From Pholis gunnellus (taxonomy: Eukaryota; Chordata; Actinopteri; Perciformes; Pholidae): a stretch of DNA of 64,000 bases. The first letter of the stretch is position 1, and the number at the start of each line of letters is the position of its first letter. The stretch covers positions 9,898,638-9,962,637 of the forward strand of contig OU342816.1 of NCBI GenBank assembly GCA_910591455.2, given 5' to 3'. The position numbers and the translations under genes were made by a program. Under the pieces are notes generated by a model. The model was given only the letters and a program-made list of their open reading frames with translations. It had not been told where the DNA came from and made no database searches. This document shows positions 38,880 to 51,670 of the stretch, piece after piece.

Positions 38880-39620
38880 CTACTTCCAGTTGCTAACGAA
38901 GGATTTGACAATGGCCGTTCTAGGGAGAAGCTTAGACAAGGATCAATTCTGTTGATGATCAGATTAGATGCTCCTAGAGGTGCCTGATTGGGCAACTCTT
39001 CATCTGACATCTAACACATCGAACACTGAAAGAGTTCGGGAGGTTTCGGGTATACATCTAGCAGAAAGAATCGGATGAAAGGGCACAGAGAAGCCCAGAT
39101 GTCTGCCACTGCCAGCCCTCTTAGGAGGGCCATGGACAAGGATAACGCTCTCGTTTGAGAGCGCTCAGATGCCCTACAGAGGTCCCACTCCTGCTGCAGT
39201 GTAGGCTAGTGTGATGGCGTCACGCAGCCAGTGAGACTGATGTTGTTTTGACAGAGCCATGTCTTGAGAGTGCCCTCTGTATAATGAAGGAGCAGCTGCA
39301 GCGTTATGTTTATGTTAAACATACGTGCGACATACTGAGACAAAGCGCACACTTGTCAGAATTGATGAGATGCTTCTTCTGCCTCATTCTGGTGAGGATG
39401 CATTTCTACAGAGAAATGAAAAAAAAGAGTTTAAGACTTTAGGTGTAAATGAGGGATTTGGCTGTAAGGTTGCTCTTCTCTAATGGAAAAGCAGGATGAC
39501 GAGACCGACAGAGGGCATAGGTCACTCACTCTCCTAGCCGATGTCAGGGCCAGGAGGAGCGCGTCTTGAAAGATAGTATCTCAAGAGAGATTTGGGCTAT
39601 TGGGCTACTGACACCGGGCG
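38880..39620 (-). pseudogene. Decayed tyrosine-recombinase (DIRS-type retrotransposon) remnant
   Basis: Read on the minus strand, three blocks in the expected order resemble a DIRS-type tyrosine recombinase. At 39573-39523 is ALLLALTSARRVSD, containing the first catalytic-type arginine. At 39233-39187 is LRDAITLAYTAAGVG. At 39133-39055 is MALLRGLAVADIW ending in RFFLLDV, where the family usually has the catalytic tyrosine at the second F. A one-base frameshift precedes the first block and an in-frame stop follows the second. The His-x-x-Arg region is lost, so no active enzyme is encoded. The family normally moves a retroelement through a circular DNA intermediate. Upstream sequence to about 40022 is open on the minus strand but unrecognised. 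Confidence 0.7.
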
Positions 39621-41689
39621 TGCTGAGATATCACCTCTAACTGACTTTGAAGGATGGGAGGAGGCTGATAATTCAGTAATGCACGTTTTAAACAAGGATT
39701 TGTTACCCGTGAAAATGTGAGGGAGTGGCTGAGCTGCGCCAGCTGCATTGTGACTTGTGCAGCGGCGAGCCTTTGCCATGTTGTTTTGATGCTTGGCAAG
39801 CCTTGAAAATGTGCCTTGGTGGCAGGTAAATGATGTGGAGAAGGAGAGAGTCGCTGCTGCGAGGCTCCTGGCCACTGTGGGGATGGAGGAAGCCTGCAAA
39901 TGTGGAGAACCTGCTATGGAGGGAGCTGAGCCAGCAGACTTGTGTCCGTCACAGCGCTCTTCATTGGGGATTTGTTGACTGTTGGACGCTGAAGAAAAGA
40001 TGGTAGAAGCCCTCTTTGTCACAGCTGCGATGTGAGAGGCCTGTGGAGGGCGAAAGGAAAATAATCTTTATAACAGTGCATGTGCTCACATAGCGACAGC
40101 TCTTAGAGGGCAAAGCCTACATGAAATAGAACAAACCAAATAACCCGAGCCTTGTATGATACAGCATTATGGCCTTGTGTGTAATTGATGGGGTGGGAGC
40201 ATTACATGAACAGTGACAGGCAGTGGACTTCTTTGCACCCAATCAGCTAGTTGGTAGTGTATTCGTACGTTTTTTGCAATGGGTTATGGACCAAAGGGAA
40301 GACATCATAATATAGTAGCGCACTTATAGTAACACATTTCCAGAATAGCTACAGGTGACTTGGAGGCGCATAGATATCAGCGATGAAGGTTAGATTTTTG
40401 CAGAATAGCCATATTAGCGGACCCTGCGTTACTGACTCCCCTTGAAATGATGTAAATTAAATGAGACTCATTAAAATGTGTTTACTCAAACGAGTAGTTC
40501 AAACGTGTGGATTTGGATACGTTTTGCAATATTTAACAATACAGCATGAATTAAGCATGAAATCACTGGGGCTTAATATTGTTTTTACTAATACGAAGAA
40601 TATTATATATACTGAATAAAGTTTTGTAGTACAGGACTTTTAACAGCCTCATCAACCTCACAGCCCACTTCCTGAGAGAAAATGGCCTGCCATTAATGTG
40701 ATCTGCAGAAAAGCACTTTATATAGTGGAAACCTGCACCTTGCTGCAGAGAAATTCCTTCCATTAAATGGATGCAAACCCTTGTTATCTTTCCACACATT
40801 CACAGGCTCAGTAACACACACTCACACACTAACAAACACATGCACACACGTTGTGGGTGTGGCGCACCGCCGCCACTGTTTTAATGGCTAATAAGTACAA
40901 AGGCTTTATTCCTGACCTTCCACACCCTCTTCAGTAAAGTCCCCATAAAGAGGATTCATGGGTGTTATTTTGTTGGTTCATGCCTGCTGAAATGATTGTG
41001 CCCTGTGCGTCTCTCGGCTGTATTAGTTGAGTGTAATAGAGTATGAATCACACTCTCTTGTAAGTGTCTGGATTAAGCACATATGGGATTTACACAGACT
41101 TCTTCCATTATCCATCTGCCCACTGGCCTGCCATGCATTGGTGTGTTCGCACACTGTACGTGTATAGGTGTGTGTGCGTGTGCGTCTGTGTGTGTCTATA
41201 TGTGTATGTATTTTGCATACAACAAGTGAATACATGCAAAGCATTTCAATTTTTTTGCCATTCACATTTTTACTTACAGCAGTAAAAAAACCTGTATTGA
41301 ACATCAAATTCAACAGTTGATGTTCTCTGCAGGTCATTCCGTATCACACCAGGGGTCGGTCTTGGGGGTTTATTTCATGGCATGTTCAGTGCAGAGCTCT
41401 GAGATTGGAAATGAAAAAGAAGCCAAAAACTCTGTTATTATGAGAAAAGCAAAAGGATACTACCGAGGCCCCCAGAATTGTGTCGCTGTTTTGGATCGTT
41501 GTGAATGAGTGTGTGCTTTGGGAGTTGTCTTGCTGAATGTGGTAAATTCAGATGCACATGCTGATGGGAGCACTGAAATGTTGAGCGTTTCCAAAGTGCC
41601 ACTGGCAGTGTGAGAAAGGAAAGATGTCTCAGCTGCAAACGCCTTTGAGCACAGTAGGTTTCAGATTAATTGTCCTTGCTGCCTGTTGG

Positions 41690-41718
41690 GAAGAAGAAGA
41701 AGAAGAAGAAGAAGAAGA
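41690..41718. repeat. (GAA)n trinucleotide repeat
   Basis: About nine to ten GAA units, uninterrupted. Confidence 0.95.
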
Positions 41719-43047
41719 TGGGGATTACGGAAAGCACACAGTTGCTCTAAAATACAACCTTAACTCACCAACGTTTTGCATAATTTGCTCGGTTACAATT
41801 CGTTGAAAATTGTTTGTTCGTAATATTGTTCTATACAGTTCAACATCTACCTTCTTGAAGGTTAATGGTTGACTCCACATAAGTAAACACAATACAATTT
41901 CACGCTTTTCCTTTTTTTTTTTTACTGATGTCATACGAAATAGATTCATATTACAGACTTATGTATACACCGGCAACTGTCCAAAAAATCATCTGAATCT
42001 ATTATGTTCGTTGTCTAATTCCACAGATTGTTGTCTGTGCACGTATGCCTGCATGTGTTGTATCTCAAAGAGTGTCAGTTACAACCTCTATTAAAGTCAG
42101 CCACAGAGCATTAGCATAAACATATTGTTTTTTCAAAGACAAATGCAGCAACTGACTCCATTACAGTCCTTTGAGTGGTGCCCGTTTGGCTGCTGTTGTT
42201 GTTTAATGTCAGAGCCGAGGCTCACCTCCAAGACATTTAGTCGGATGAAAGAGACTCCTCTTGTCTTCCGTCCTCCAGAAGGTGCTCCTATGGCTGTGAA
42301 GAGTTGTTTGAATTTCAAATAAGTCATTGTCCCGAAAGTACCCAATTTTGTCCTTTCCGTCACTTACCACTGAGGGACTTGAGCTTCGACAGCGAGCGAG
42401 AGATGAGCACTGGGCAATGGGGATTCTCTCCTTTATAAGATTCAAAAGAGGCTAAGTATCTCTTTACAAATTGCTCTTTTGGTTTCATTGTAATTCAAGA
42501 ACTGATAATAGCTTTATTTCCTGGATGGAGAAATTTTGCACTGAGGCGTAATTACAATGTATTCGTTATTCCCGAACGAGAAAAAAACCCCCCAATGTGT
42601 AATTACTTTCCAGGCCAAATTTGCTGGCCTAATTAGTGGACGCGTCATGTGTGAGCAGTGGCTAAGGTATGACATTGAAAAAATGTATTCAACGCGGTTA
42701 CTGTAATTTGCTAACCCTTTTTTCATCCCAGTTCTTTTCCAACACCCACATCAGTATTTTCGTTTTCAACCCACAGTACTCTCTTTACTCTGCCCGTGAT
42801 GCTGCGGGCGGGGTGCGCCGCATACGCACGCTAAATGTGTGTCCGTGTCAGACGCCGAGGAGCACTGAACAAGCTGCGGTACTTGGCGCCTTGGGAGTGA
42901 GAATGGGTGGCTCTTGATCCCGTTTTCTTCCCTCTAATTGTCTTTCCATCCCTGCCTTCCGAAATGTGGCAGGACCGTGGTTTACCTATCCTTAAAAATG
43001 GCATAAAGTATTTGCCTATTCCGCACACATTTGGTAGATCTGAATGC

Positions 43048-43070
43048 ATTATTATTATTATTATTATTAG
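43048..43070. repeat. (ATT)n trinucleotide repeat
   Basis: About seven ATT units. Confidence 0.93.
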
Positions 43071-43648
43071 CTGTGTCCAAAATGTGACTACTGCAGCGGA
43101 CACATATATTGGCAAATATTGAAACAAACAGATGCTGTACGTATTTCTCAGGTGGGGTATCAAGGGTGACTACATTAAGGTGCTGGTCATTTTTGTCATA
43201 GCAAAGAGAATCTGGGTGCTCTGCAGGATAAAACAGTGACACACAAGACAGTGAGTCATGGGTTTGATTGCATTTTTATTCAGTCTTGCCTCACTAACAT
43301 CAGGAAATCAGAGTCACCACGCACATTTATTGGTTCATTAGTACAATGCAGTATCTGCCGCTTTTGGGTGTAATAGTAGTACCATTTTTATGTTTTCCCA
43401 AAGCGCCTGGTGTACCTGCGGTGGATATCTCTGCCTACGCTGTGTCATCTGCACATTTATTGGATCTGTTTAAAAATTAAGATTAGTGTTCTGGGTGAAC
43501 AGCTACCGGCCAACTGCTCATTTTTAGACCTCTGAGCTGCTAAATATGAAGCCATTCGTGTCCTCAGATGTCAAATATGCAGCTGTCTGAATCAATTTGC
43601 TGGCTGTTTTGTGGTTGAGTGCGTGTTTGAGTGTGTACGTAAGTGCAC

Positions 43649-43668
43649 ATATATATATATATATATAT
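43649..43668. repeat. (AT)n microsatellite
   Basis: Ten AT units leading into a short GT run. Confidence 0.9.
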
Positions 43669-45171
43669 GTGTGTGCATGTGAAATGTCAAGCATTCCACC
43701 TCTCCAGTATGCACCCATGAAAGCTTTGATGCATTCAGAATATCTGTGCCTGAGCAATTTAGGGGATAGGCTTTTAAAAGTGTTCCAAAGTAAATAACAA
43801 AATAAGAAATGCTCGACAGAGTTTTTATTAAACAGATAGCAGAACTTTCTCTCAAAACTTAATCTTAGCAGGAAAGTTAAACTTTTGAGACAGCTGTCTT
43901 TTTTATTATTTATTTCCTGGAAGAGTGCCTCTATGAAACATCCTTTCATATCGGCCTGAAGATGGATACGGTATTCGCTCTGATAAAAAAAAAAAAAAAA
44001 AACTTGACTGTAAATCTCCAAAGATCCCTAACAAGTCCCCTCTCCCCAAGACAAGCACCATAAAACATGAGAGGAAAAGGAGGAAAAATGGAGACGGAAT
44101 ATAGGCCTTGGTGGGATAAAGGGGAGGAATTAAGGAGGCATTTTATTAGAGCTTTCAGACGCAGTTATCACCTCTGAAAGACTCAGGCAAACTTTTCTTT
44201 CACCTTGGTCCTTCTGCGTCGTCTCTCTTTGTCACCTCTCTTTGCATATGTCTGTTTTTGAGTATAACGTTCAGCTTTTGATTAAAAAAAAAAACAACCT
44301 TTTTCTATTTACTCTACATTGTATTTAGAGGTTGCAGTCAGGTATAATAATTACAAGCAGAGATCTATATAGTTGTCATTGTCTGTGTGTGTGTGTCGCC
44401 TGTGGAACAGAGGAACTGGTGTCAGATAAATGTCAGCTTTGTTGTTGTTTTTTTAGCTGTACACCTTGAAAGCAGGTTGGGGTGAGAAAGAAACTCCATT
44501 GTGAAGTGAAGCGATATATATCCAGTCATTACTGCCTTTATTAGTAGAGCTACTTATCATCCGTGAGGTGTAGAGAAAAATACCTGAGGCAAATGGGAAT
44601 AATTAGCTCACACTTAGTGGTGCACGTAGGCTTAGTGGTTTTGTCTTCCGGGACAAAGTTCTAGAGCACCGAGGAAAGAAACCACATTTTATAATAGAAT
44701 TCAGGATTTCTTTATTTTGGTATTATCGAAATGAAAATGTAACTCTACAAACACTGTCCACTTTATTTTGGGACACTTTTCAAAGTCATTTTTGAAGGAC
44801 AGCTGTAGTGGGTATCCTAGAAGAGACCACGGTACTAGCTAGAGGGGAAAATGTATACTATGCAAAACACAAGAGGGTTTATAGGGAAGAGCTGTCTCCT
44901 CACTGACCCGCTTCTCACAAGGACTTAATGAAGTAGGGCTGGTGGAGGTGTCCCACTGAACTTGGCATGGCAGGTAGAAACTGATGAAAGGAAATCATTT
45001 CTGTCACAGGAAATCTCCACAAGCCAATTACTGTGTATGGAGTATGGCACATTTTTACATTTTAAAAAGCTGGTGTGCCTTTGGAAAGGCATAACAGGTA
45101 ATGGAGGTTGAGGAACGGCAGAGATACAGAATATACATTAAGCTATTCAATAAACATTGCATGCTGTTGCT

Positions 45172-45202
<31 letters not shown>

Positions 45203-45238
45203 ATCTCTATCTCTTCCACACACACACACACGCACACA
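45172..45238. repeat. (CT)n followed by (CA)n
   Basis: CT repeats with a few interruptions (45172-45214), followed by CA repeats (45217-45238). Confidence 0.93.
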
Positions 45239-45426
45239 TATACGCAGACAAGCTCAAGTCTCCAGATGGGGTGTTGACAAGGAAAAGAGACCAGTCACAT
45301 CCAGACACAGGCAGCTGAATGTATATTCTGAAATGTGCACTTTTCTCATTATAACTGTGTGTCACTTGAATGAGCAAACACCTGCCGAGGTTCCATAGTA
45401 ATACATACTGTCCCTGGAAAGACGAA

Positions 45427-45488
45427 GGGACGGGGGGGGACGGGGGGGGCAGTGGAGAGCCTGGGAGAGAGGAAAGGGCAGGGGGGGA
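45427..45488 (+). other. G-rich cluster with quadruplex potential
   Basis: Two long G runs separated by AC, followed by further GGG tracts and a G7 run, lie within about 60 bp on the plus strand. This satisfies a loose G-quadruplex pattern. Function is unknown. Confidence 0.5.
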
Positions 45489-46887
45489 GAAAAGGCAAAG
45501 GGAGAAAGTGAAATGTGCAAACATGATAGGTTTAAAGGGAGTGAGTTTAGAGTCATGACTATTTGCTTATGCATGCACTCTGTACGCCTATAATATAATC
45601 GCATGCCTAATGTTCAAATGTAATTAGCTGCCATACATACACATGCCCGCACACGCTTTGTTTACTCACCCGCTGCTTTTAATGATGGAGACAAGCAGGG
45701 AAAAACTGCAAGATATGCAGCCAATTTGGGTATGTGCTGTGTGCCAACACAACAATACATATACATACATATACATACACAGTGATGTGTTGCAATTTTA
45801 CTGAGGCTCTGGCAACATACTGATGAGTCACAAAACAATCAGCTGTGTCGTGTGATAATGATAATAATAATGATAGGTTTCCCCATGTTGAGTTGGAAAA
45901 TGTTTTTTGGCACTTCCACTCCTGTCGTTTGGTTCCTATATAGCTCCTTTAGTGGGACTTACAAGCCAAGTGTTTTGAACATGAAGGTTAATTAATGGAC
46001 AGTTTTGGTGATCAAAATGAATTCCAGGCATTCACCGCATTTACCACAACGTCTGACTGTGTCGTACTCAGATTTTCGATGCTCGACCAAAAGACCAAGC
46101 CCCATAACTCGCATTTGGAGCTGGGGAAAAGGGTGTTGTGTCATGTTTTTGTGACTGTGCTCGTGGTGCATTCATGGGTTGTCAAATAGCTACAAGTTAC
46201 AGTACAATCATTTTGCTGCGCAACTTTGGAAACCAAAAAAGCAAAGCAGGATGTTTTGAGAAATGTAATGTGAAGTAGGAAGCATCTTTAATGGTGGAAA
46301 AAAGTTGCTGAGCCTCGGGTGAGAAGAAATGGTTTGGTGGAAATTCCCCGACACATTTTTAAAAAAATTGTATTAACCTCTTACCTATTAATGGTTCAAA
46401 GATTATGATTGAATCCATTGAATAGGACTGTTTTACCCGCTGACTTAACATCTTCTCACGGGATGAAAACGTCACTTTTAATTTAAAAGACACACAACAT
46501 GTTTGACCTTCTCCCTCTCACTTCTCCTTTTCAAAGATGTCTCTTTCTTCTTTTCCTTTACAGAGTTTTCTTAAGATGACTTTTCCCCTCTCTGTTCTGT
46601 CCCTTTCTGAATATGCTGTTTGGGAATAGAGAGCCTTGTGACTTCGATGTTATAGCCGTTTACTCTCTGTTATCTGATCGGTCATGGCTTCATTCGGGGG
46701 AAGCGCAACACAGCCTTCGAGCCGAGGGTCATCAGCCCTCATAATAAGATGAGCAATCTTTCTGCCTCCACTGGGTTTCTGAATATGAAACTGCATTGGA
46801 GTCGGCAAACTCATAAAATTGCCAGCGTCTCAAGGTACTGCGTATTTGTTCTGCCGAGATTAAGGGAATCAAATGTATGAAAGACAA

Positions 46888-46894
46888 CTCTCTC

Positions 46895-46943
<49 letters not shown>

Positions 46944-46945
46944 CT
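46888..46945. repeat. (TC)n followed by short (CA)n
   Basis: About 49 bp of TC repeat with one GC interruption, then a brief CA tract. Confidence 0.94.
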
Positions 46946-47414
46946 CAAACTGTATGCTCTGTGTACTTCAGCAGCAAAATAGATGGAGGTGTATTGACCA
47001 TTTGTTGCTGAAACAAATCAAACTTTGATGCTGACAAGTGCTGCTTTGCTTTCTGTCTCTCTTTTTATGTACAGCGAGAGGCGCAGATAAAGGCTAAATG
47101 AGCAAAGAAATATGGACGTACATTCAGTTAGTAGATACTCCGTAATACAAATCCGCCACCCTTTGTTGTTGTCGCCAATAACATCCTCCATGAACACATT
47201 CTGGACTGACAGCGGTAATAGTGTCTAATGGCTGGCAGGCAGCTGCAGCGCAAATAGCAAAGGATGCGTTCCTCTCGTCTGCTCGCTCCGTCGGTATCCA
47301 ACCTTTCACTGGGCGTAGAATGAGAAAAGGGAGGTTACATTGCTAGGGAGAGAAGGGGAAAAGATAGAAGACTTTGTTCATTTAATAGATAAATCCTTTT
47401 AAGAATTTGAGTGA

Positions 47415-47436
47415 TGTGTGTGTGTGTGTGTGTGTG
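47415..47436. repeat. (TG)n microsatellite
   Basis: About eleven TG units. Confidence 0.9.
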
Positions 47437-48662
47437 GATGTGTTCACTCCTTTCATCCTTTCATTATTGCATGGTCTTTGAGACAGATGTACGGTCTACA
47501 TTTGTAAAATCTTGCAAGTGTACAAATGACCAAATCTTGGTTTTGATATTTTAAATAGATCAAGTTTATTTAAATGTTTATGCCCAATTTAAATGAAGTG
47601 TGACAAATAGGCTATATGACTATCAGGGCCCTAACAATTTAAAGACAAAGCCATTGATGTGAGAATTTGTTTTTAAGGTTTTATTCATTTGATTAAATGA
47701 AAAAAAATAGTATAGCATCTTTACCAGTTATATCACTATTTCACGGTTATGCGTTACACCTTTCATGTTTTTTTTTTGTTGTTTTTTTAAATCCAACCTT
47801 CCAGGGGGATCAAGGTGATCCTGCTTTTTGGCTCTAAATGATCCTGATCTCCGCCTTTAACCACTGAAATTTGCAGAAACAACACGTAAAGCATTATAGG
47901 ATCACTAAATCCAGATTCTAACTCAAATGATCAGAATCTTCAGATTATTCTCTTTTTATAATCTGTGTTCAACAACATGCAGGTGACGAGGGGACGTTTT
48001 GATATTACCAGTTATTCAATGCAGTTGCTTCAGCCAAGTCACGTTTCAATTAGGCTCTCTCGTTACAAATGCGGATGCAATGTCATCACAGCTTTTGAGG
48101 TCATTGAGTTCTCGTTACCTTGCTTAAGATGACCAAGAAGTCAAAGAACTATCTATCTATCCACTACCCTCAGTCTCACACAAACACCTTCCCACAATGG
48201 GCTGTTGAAGAGAGGGAAGGAGGAAAGTAGAGCTGCATCGCGACAGCTAGCCAGCCGGCCACAGTGGATGTATTTTCTGACATTTGCCTGCTCATACTTC
48301 CTTGCCCAAAGCAAATAAGACGACTGTTGAAAAGAAACATTGTTTAACTTGTACACATTCACAGGTTAGTGGAGCTGCCTGGGCCGACAGAATGAGGTCT
48401 GTGGGGGTTGGAGGAAGGAGAGGAAGTGACAGAAAGGAAATACGGAGGCAAAGAGAATCTATTCTTTGTCTGGAATCAGTGCAAACAAATCTATTCTTTG
48501 TCTTAGTTTATTTTTTAAAGGGGACAAGGTTTATATATTTGTGTGCAGACATACTGAATTAAATAACTATCCTTTTAGTACAGGTCTCACCATTAACTCA
48601 ACGGGCAGTGCGTCACACTACATCTAATTTGTTGGTCTTGCATTGATGGCGATGTGTACTCG

Positions 48663-48664
<2 letters not shown>

Positions 48665-48700
<36 letters not shown>
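48665..48700. repeat. (CA)n microsatellite
   Basis: About 18 CA units flanked by TATAC on both sides. Confidence 0.96.
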
Positions 48701-48706
<6 letters not shown>

Positions 48707-49730
48707 GAAACAGGAATGTACTGTCACCAGTGTCAAGCCTAAAGATATGGCATGTGCTCATATCAACGTGTCACGCCTGCTCAGGCTCAGTACACAGCCT
48801 GTAGAGATAAACCGGTGTTGTGAGGGACAGGAAGGGACAGAACAAATGCAATATAAACGAGAGAGAGCAGCTGTCGTTTAACCAAACTGATTACAACTCT
48901 ACTGCCATTTACTGTAGGTGTTTAGCGTGGAACCGGCAAAGCAAAGCTATCCATCCCTTGGCAGGCCAAATGACACAAGATAGTGTGCTCGCTGACAATT
49001 TTCTACATTTGTCAGTTCCATGATCATTGCAGCAATGCATACACAGACTCTGTAAAAAAAAAAAAAAAAAAGAAATGCAGCCTGTGTGCCAATATCTCCT
49101 TCACAGTCACCTCAAGGGTTATAGACCAGTGACTGACAAATTACAGATGTAAGTGGGTGAAAACACATCTACTGCAGCAGTCGCCATTGATTCAATCAAT
49201 CAAATATAAGACTGAGACCTTTGGCCATACCATTAATTGTCGCAAGTTACTTAAAGCTCTTTTCAAAGTTAATTGACTTTGTAGGTACATTTTTTTTTTA
49301 TAGTTTTTTATTGAATCAAGTGTTTGTTATAGAGTAAACTAATTAAAGTTTGTGTTGTAGTTTAAAAAAAAAAGTTACATTATTGTTTTGGAAACTTTGA
49401 AAACTTTGAAACTATGGGAGAGAGACTTGTGGTAATGCTGACTGAAAGCCTTAGGATGTTGAAACGCAGTTTCAGTTCTTTACATACCTCTCGTATCATT
49501 TTTACCATTCAGCCGGCCGTTCTTTAAAGTACTCTACAAACAGACTGTCTAATGGCCTTTACTCTTCAAGTCTTTGTAGAGAGGTAACACCACCAGGGTG
49601 CTTTACTTTTTATGGGATTTATCCCAAATTACCATAAGATAAGAATGTTCTTTCATGTAGCCTCATATGAAAGAAAACATCAACAAATGTACAAAGATGT
49701 TCAATAATCTTTTTTGCTGAACCCAAACAG

Positions 49731-49731
<1 letters not shown>

Positions 49732-49778
<47 letters not shown>
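49732..49778. repeat. (CA)n microsatellite
   Basis: About 23 CA units, 1.1 kb upstream of the second Ig1 exon. In cadm2 pre-mRNA this is a CA-repeat. Confidence 0.97.
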
Positions 49779-49783
<5 letters not shown>

Positions 49784-50900
49784 TTGAGCGAGATGTTCTC
49801 TGAGTCACTTTGATGGAGAGCTGTTCCTATTAAATACGGTTTGTAGAAAGGTGTTGTACTTGCAAAAGGAAGGCTTGCATAAATCTCTTGAGCAGCCAAG
49901 GCCACAGACACAGAATGGATTAACTTTTTATCGCACTCAACGATCCACATATTGTCTTTTTTAAAGTAGAAGTCAGCCTTTTTGGTGGTTTTGTTTTGTA
50001 CATCACAATGTACTGTTTGGATACAACAGGCATGAATTATGTCATGGTCAAGGTATTACCAATTTCTGAAAAACTTGTTCCCACTGTATCACAGACAAGA
50101 AGTACAAAGTCTACTTTGAAGACCATGGAGTATCTTTCAACAAGCCATCCAATTTCAGCAAATCCATTTCAACTCTCACATCTTGCCAAATTCTCATTTG
50201 GCCTTTTTCCCCAGCCTGTTATTGCAGTATTGATTTTCATTCCTGTTATGTCTTTCGTAAGATTACATTTTCATATAAGTAAAATATCTGCGAGGGTTTC
50301 CACCACAGAAAATGGTATGGTTTCAAAATAGAGGTGCATCGACCTGTACATTTTCAGATTCAACAGGAAGTTCAGGTCTGAGGTCCCATTTCAGTTAGAA
50401 TTAAAAAAAAATGTATTCATTTAAATGTATTCATGCATATATCACTTACACTAACACAGCGTGGTGTGGCTACCTCAAGTGCAATTTTTCATGTCAAAGT
50501 ATGAAATGGAACGAGCAAAAACAATACTCTACCACCAAGTTTAGCATTTCAAAAAGATTGGGCAAAATTTTATATCCGTGTGTGTAATAAATGTTTGTAG
50601 TACTACGCTTGGATACGATTAATATGTGTGTGGTTAACATGGCACTGTTTTGTTTTTTTCAACACTATGCACATGTTAAGCATCATACAACAGAGCAGCA
50701 AAGTAGCATATCACTGATCTCTCTTTTTCATTTTGCAGTTGCCTACTGTTGCCATGGTTAATGCGCCTTATTTGACTTGTTTGTCTGTGTGCATATTGTG
50801 CCCCCACAGACATAACATTTACAAAATGGTCATCAAATAACACACAGTTTCTATTTTTTAATGCTTACTAACTCCCCTCTCTGTCTGTATCTCTGTCCAG

Positions 50901-51053
50901 CTTTAAGGGACAACAGGATTGAGCTGGTGCATGCGTCATGGTCAGAGCTGACCATTAGCATCAGTGATGTCACGCTGACGGATGAAGGCATGTACACCTG
51001 TTCTCTCTTCACCATGCCTGTGAGAACAGCCAAAGCCTACATGACGGTTCTAG
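50901..51053 (+). CDS. cadm2: cadm2 exon: second half of Ig-like domain 1
   Basis: This 153-nt exon has a TCTGTCCAG acceptor and a strong GTAAGT donor, phase 1 on both sides. The split first codon gives Ala, then LRDNRIELVHASW, matching the CADM2 stretch LRDNRIELVRASW as I recall it. DEGMYTC follows, the Asp-x-Gly-x-Tyr-x-Cys signature of an Ig V-set F strand. Its cysteine should pair with Cys24 of the preceding exon. The exon ends SLFTMPVRTAKAYMTVLG, the G strand and the linker to domain 2. ELVHASW and SLFTMPV separate it from CADM1 and favour CADM2. Together with exon 36928-37077 it completes domain 1, the trans-binding domain in the CADM/nectin family. Confidence 0.96.
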
Positions 51054-51559
51054 GTAAGTACCGATTTCATATTAGGTATAGTATTTAATTCCTGCTTAAT
51101 AGAAATGTTCATTTGTCAATTCACTGTTACTGAAGATCAGTCTGCAACAACATAGTTTGATGGTGCGCACACCTTCCTTCAACCTCAACCTGTCCAGGCT
51201 GGTTCACCATAATTAAGAAGATCCAACATCTCCCAGAATTACTTTGAAGCACGGGCGTTGCTTTCAACTGTGGATTACACATTTGGAGAGAAAGCTAAAT
51301 TGGTAGATTAGTAAGAAGACGAGGGCAAAGAAAAAGTTGTTTCGCTCACTTAATCACATTGCTTGTGGTGGCAATGCCCTTACAGTCTACAGAGGCTAAT
51401 GTTTGTGATATCGTGCATGTTGTCTATTTGGAAAAGCTTATTGGGACATTCTAATGTCTGCTGTGAAAAAGGTCTATAGTATAATTGTTTAGTGTGTACA
51501 TTTAAGACCTTAAAAGAGCAATATATCACCAAACATAAGATGGGCCCAGTAATGCAAGG

Positions 51560-51670
51560 TATAGTGCATCGCCAATTGCTGTAGTTTGCACAAACGGGTT
51601 CAACGGTTTCAATGAAATTAGGTGGAAGGTCAGGCCATGGGGCAGCGGGAAGATCAGCAGGTTTTTTTTG
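51560..51670 (+). repeat. Interspersed fish repeat fragment
   Basis: This fragment contains TGTAGTTTGCACAAACGGGT, TTTCAATGAAATTAGGTGGA and AGGTCAGGCCATGGGGCAGC. That is the order of blocks in a repeat widespread in fish genomes, as I remember it. It is diverged and truncated. The family name is not certain. Confidence 0.55.

Larger units (their letters stand above)
37078..50900 (+). other. cadm2: cadm2 intron, 13.8 kb
   Basis: The intron starts GTACGT and ends TCTGTCCAG. It splits Ig domain 1. It contains a decayed DIRS-like retroelement on the minus strand (about 37950-39620), an 18-C run (38332), and GAA, ATT, AT, CT, TC, TG and CA microsatellites. A G-rich cluster lies at 45427-45488. Other stretches are AT-rich, and I see no further gene in them. 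Confidence 0.85.

Noticed and set aside
43524..44021. 165-codon minus-strand ORF
   Set aside because: It starts in a poly-A/T run and passes through an AT microsatellite, and has no family resemblance.
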